Assembly (NCBI GenBank): GCA_047639475.1
Contig: JBLIOD010000007.1
Location: forward strand, 19,073-83,072
Direction: 5' to 3'
Source: JAAELZ01 sp047639475
Lineage (GTDB): Bacteria; Pseudomonadota; Gammaproteobacteria; Arenicellales; Poriferihabitantaceae
Length of the DNA: 64,000 bases
Shown piece after piece: positions 63,280-64,000 of this stretch. Within the stretch, counting starts at the first letter, position 1, and every line of letters begins with the position of its first letter. The notes beneath the pieces were generated by a model, which was given only the letters and a program-made list of their open reading frames with translations, was not told the DNA's origin and did no database searches. The position numbers and the translations under genes were made by a program.

Positions 63280-64000
63280 ATGGCTAAATCAGATATCGAA
63301 ATCGCTCGCGAAGCGTCCATGCTGCCAATTGGCGAAATTGGAGACAAGCTTTCTATTCCCTCAGATGCGCTATTGCCTTTTGGGCACACTAAAGCCAAAG
63401 TAAGTCTGGATTACATCGAATCAATTCAAGGTAATACCGACGGCAAGTTAATCTTGGTGACGGCTATTTCCCCTACGCCAGCTGGCGAAGGCAAAACCAC
63501 TACCTCTATCGGACTAAGTGATGGTTTAAACCGAATTGGTAAAAAGACAATGACATGCCTGCGTGAGCCTAGCTTAGGCCCATGCTTTGGAATGAAAGGC
63601 GGCGCCGCAGGTGGCGGTTACGCTCAGGTTGTGCCAATGGAAGACATTAACTTGCATTTCACAGGTGATTTTCACGCTATCGGCGCGGCACATAACCTAT
63701 TGTCTGCTTTAGTTGATAACCATATTTATTGGGACAATGCACTAGATATCGACGTGCGTCGTATTAACTGGGGCCGAGTAGTTGATATGAATGACCGCTC
63801 TCTACGTGATATCGTTACGTCATTAGGCGGCGTTACCAATGGTTTTCCACGTCAGACTGGTTTTGATATCACGGTTGCTTCTGAAGTAATGGCGATCTTT
63901 TGTTTGGCAAGCGACATTCATGATCTAGAACGTCGTCTAGGTAATATCATCATCGGCTATAACCGCAAGCGTAAGGCAGTAACGGCTGCTGACGTTAAAG
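63280..64000 (+). CDS. fhs: Formate-tetrahydrofolate ligase (3' end outside window)
   Basis: Fhs ligates formate to THF with ATP to give 10-formyl-THF, or runs in reverse to make ATP and formate when C1 units are in excess. The gene starts at ATG 63280 and is open to the window end, showing about 240 of some 555-560 residues. Visible motifs are the P-loop-like TPAGEGKTTTSIGLSDGLN, LREPSLGPCFGMKGGAAGGGYAQVVPMEDINLHFTGDFHAI and RRINWGRVVDMNDRSLRDI. It follows the second cassette and fits oxidation of methyl groups from amines through folate. Confidence 0.96.
   Translation, partial: MAKSDIEIAREASMLPIGEIGDKLSIPSDALLPFGHTKAKVSLDYIESIQGNTDGKLILVTAISPTPAGEGKTTTSIGLSDGLNRIGKKTMTCLREPSLGPCFGMKGGAAGGGYAQVVPMEDINLHFTGDFHAIGAAHNLLSALVDNHIYWDNALDIDVRRINWGRVVDMNDRSLRDIVTSLGGVTNGFPRQTGFDITVASEVMAIFCLASDIHDLERRLGNIIIGYNRKRKAVTAADVK

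Noticed and set aside
1..64000. CRISPR arrays, tRNA or rRNA genes, intact insertion sequences
   Set aside because: No regularly spaced repeats, cloverleaf-ending CCA segments, rRNA-like stretches or transposase frames were recognised on either strand by reading.

Overview
The window reads as the chromosome of a marine, methylated-amine-using gammaproteobacterium. Three things suggest this: the tonB-yqgE-ruvX-pyrB-pyrC' gene order with a catalytically dead dihydroorotase, a gamma-type general secretion cluster, and a long block of genes for trimethylamine N-oxide (TMAO) and one-carbon catabolism. Base composition looks like the mid-40s % GC by eye. No rRNA, tRNA, CRISPR array, phage or intact insertion sequence was recognised.

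Positions 1-28,000 are mostly housekeeping. A type II secretion operon enters from the left edge (gspF partial, then gspG-M) and is followed by recJ-cysM and an M14-type peptidase lipoprotein. On the minus strand lie tonB-yqgE-ruvX-pyrB-pyrC'. Next come an inositol-monophosphatase-family gene, a PaiB-like gene, acnA and a rhomboid protease. A decayed betaine/TMAO-type binding-protein pseudogene (19253-20231) precedes a glycine-cleavage operon, gcvT-gcvH-gcvP-lipA, on the minus strand. Two LysR regulators follow, the first divergent from gcvT.

Positions 28,000-64,000 are devoted to methylated amines and C1 units. TmoX, TmoV and TmoW would import TMAO, and Tdm would split it to dimethylamine and formaldehyde. 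The dmmDABC operon (heme-dependent oxidative N-demethylase) would take dimethylamine to methylamine. GmaS would make gamma-glutamylmethylamide, and MgsABC would turn this into N-methylglutamate. Around these sit a second quaternary-amine ABC transporter, an Amt-family transporter with a small membrane protein, an XRE-cupin regulator and a GntR/FCD regulator. Serine-cycle type genes (hydroxypyruvate reductase, serine-glyoxylate aminotransferase, glycerate 2-kinase) and formate-THF ligase (fhs, cut by the right edge) are also present. Together with GcvTHP they would carry the released C1 units on tetrahydrofolate into serine, glycerate or formate.

The most unusual region is 56240-62844. It is a second, divergent cassette made of a stand-alone FAD amine oxidoreductase, a different glutamine-synthetase homologue, a second three-gene glutamate-synthase-like set and a 128-residue protein I do not recognise. 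It repeats the logic of GmaS-MgsABC with divergent proteins and may handle a different amine, or may supply the N-methylglutamate oxidation step, since no four-subunit mgdABCD is visible. The genes for TMA monooxygenase (tmm) are also not in the window.
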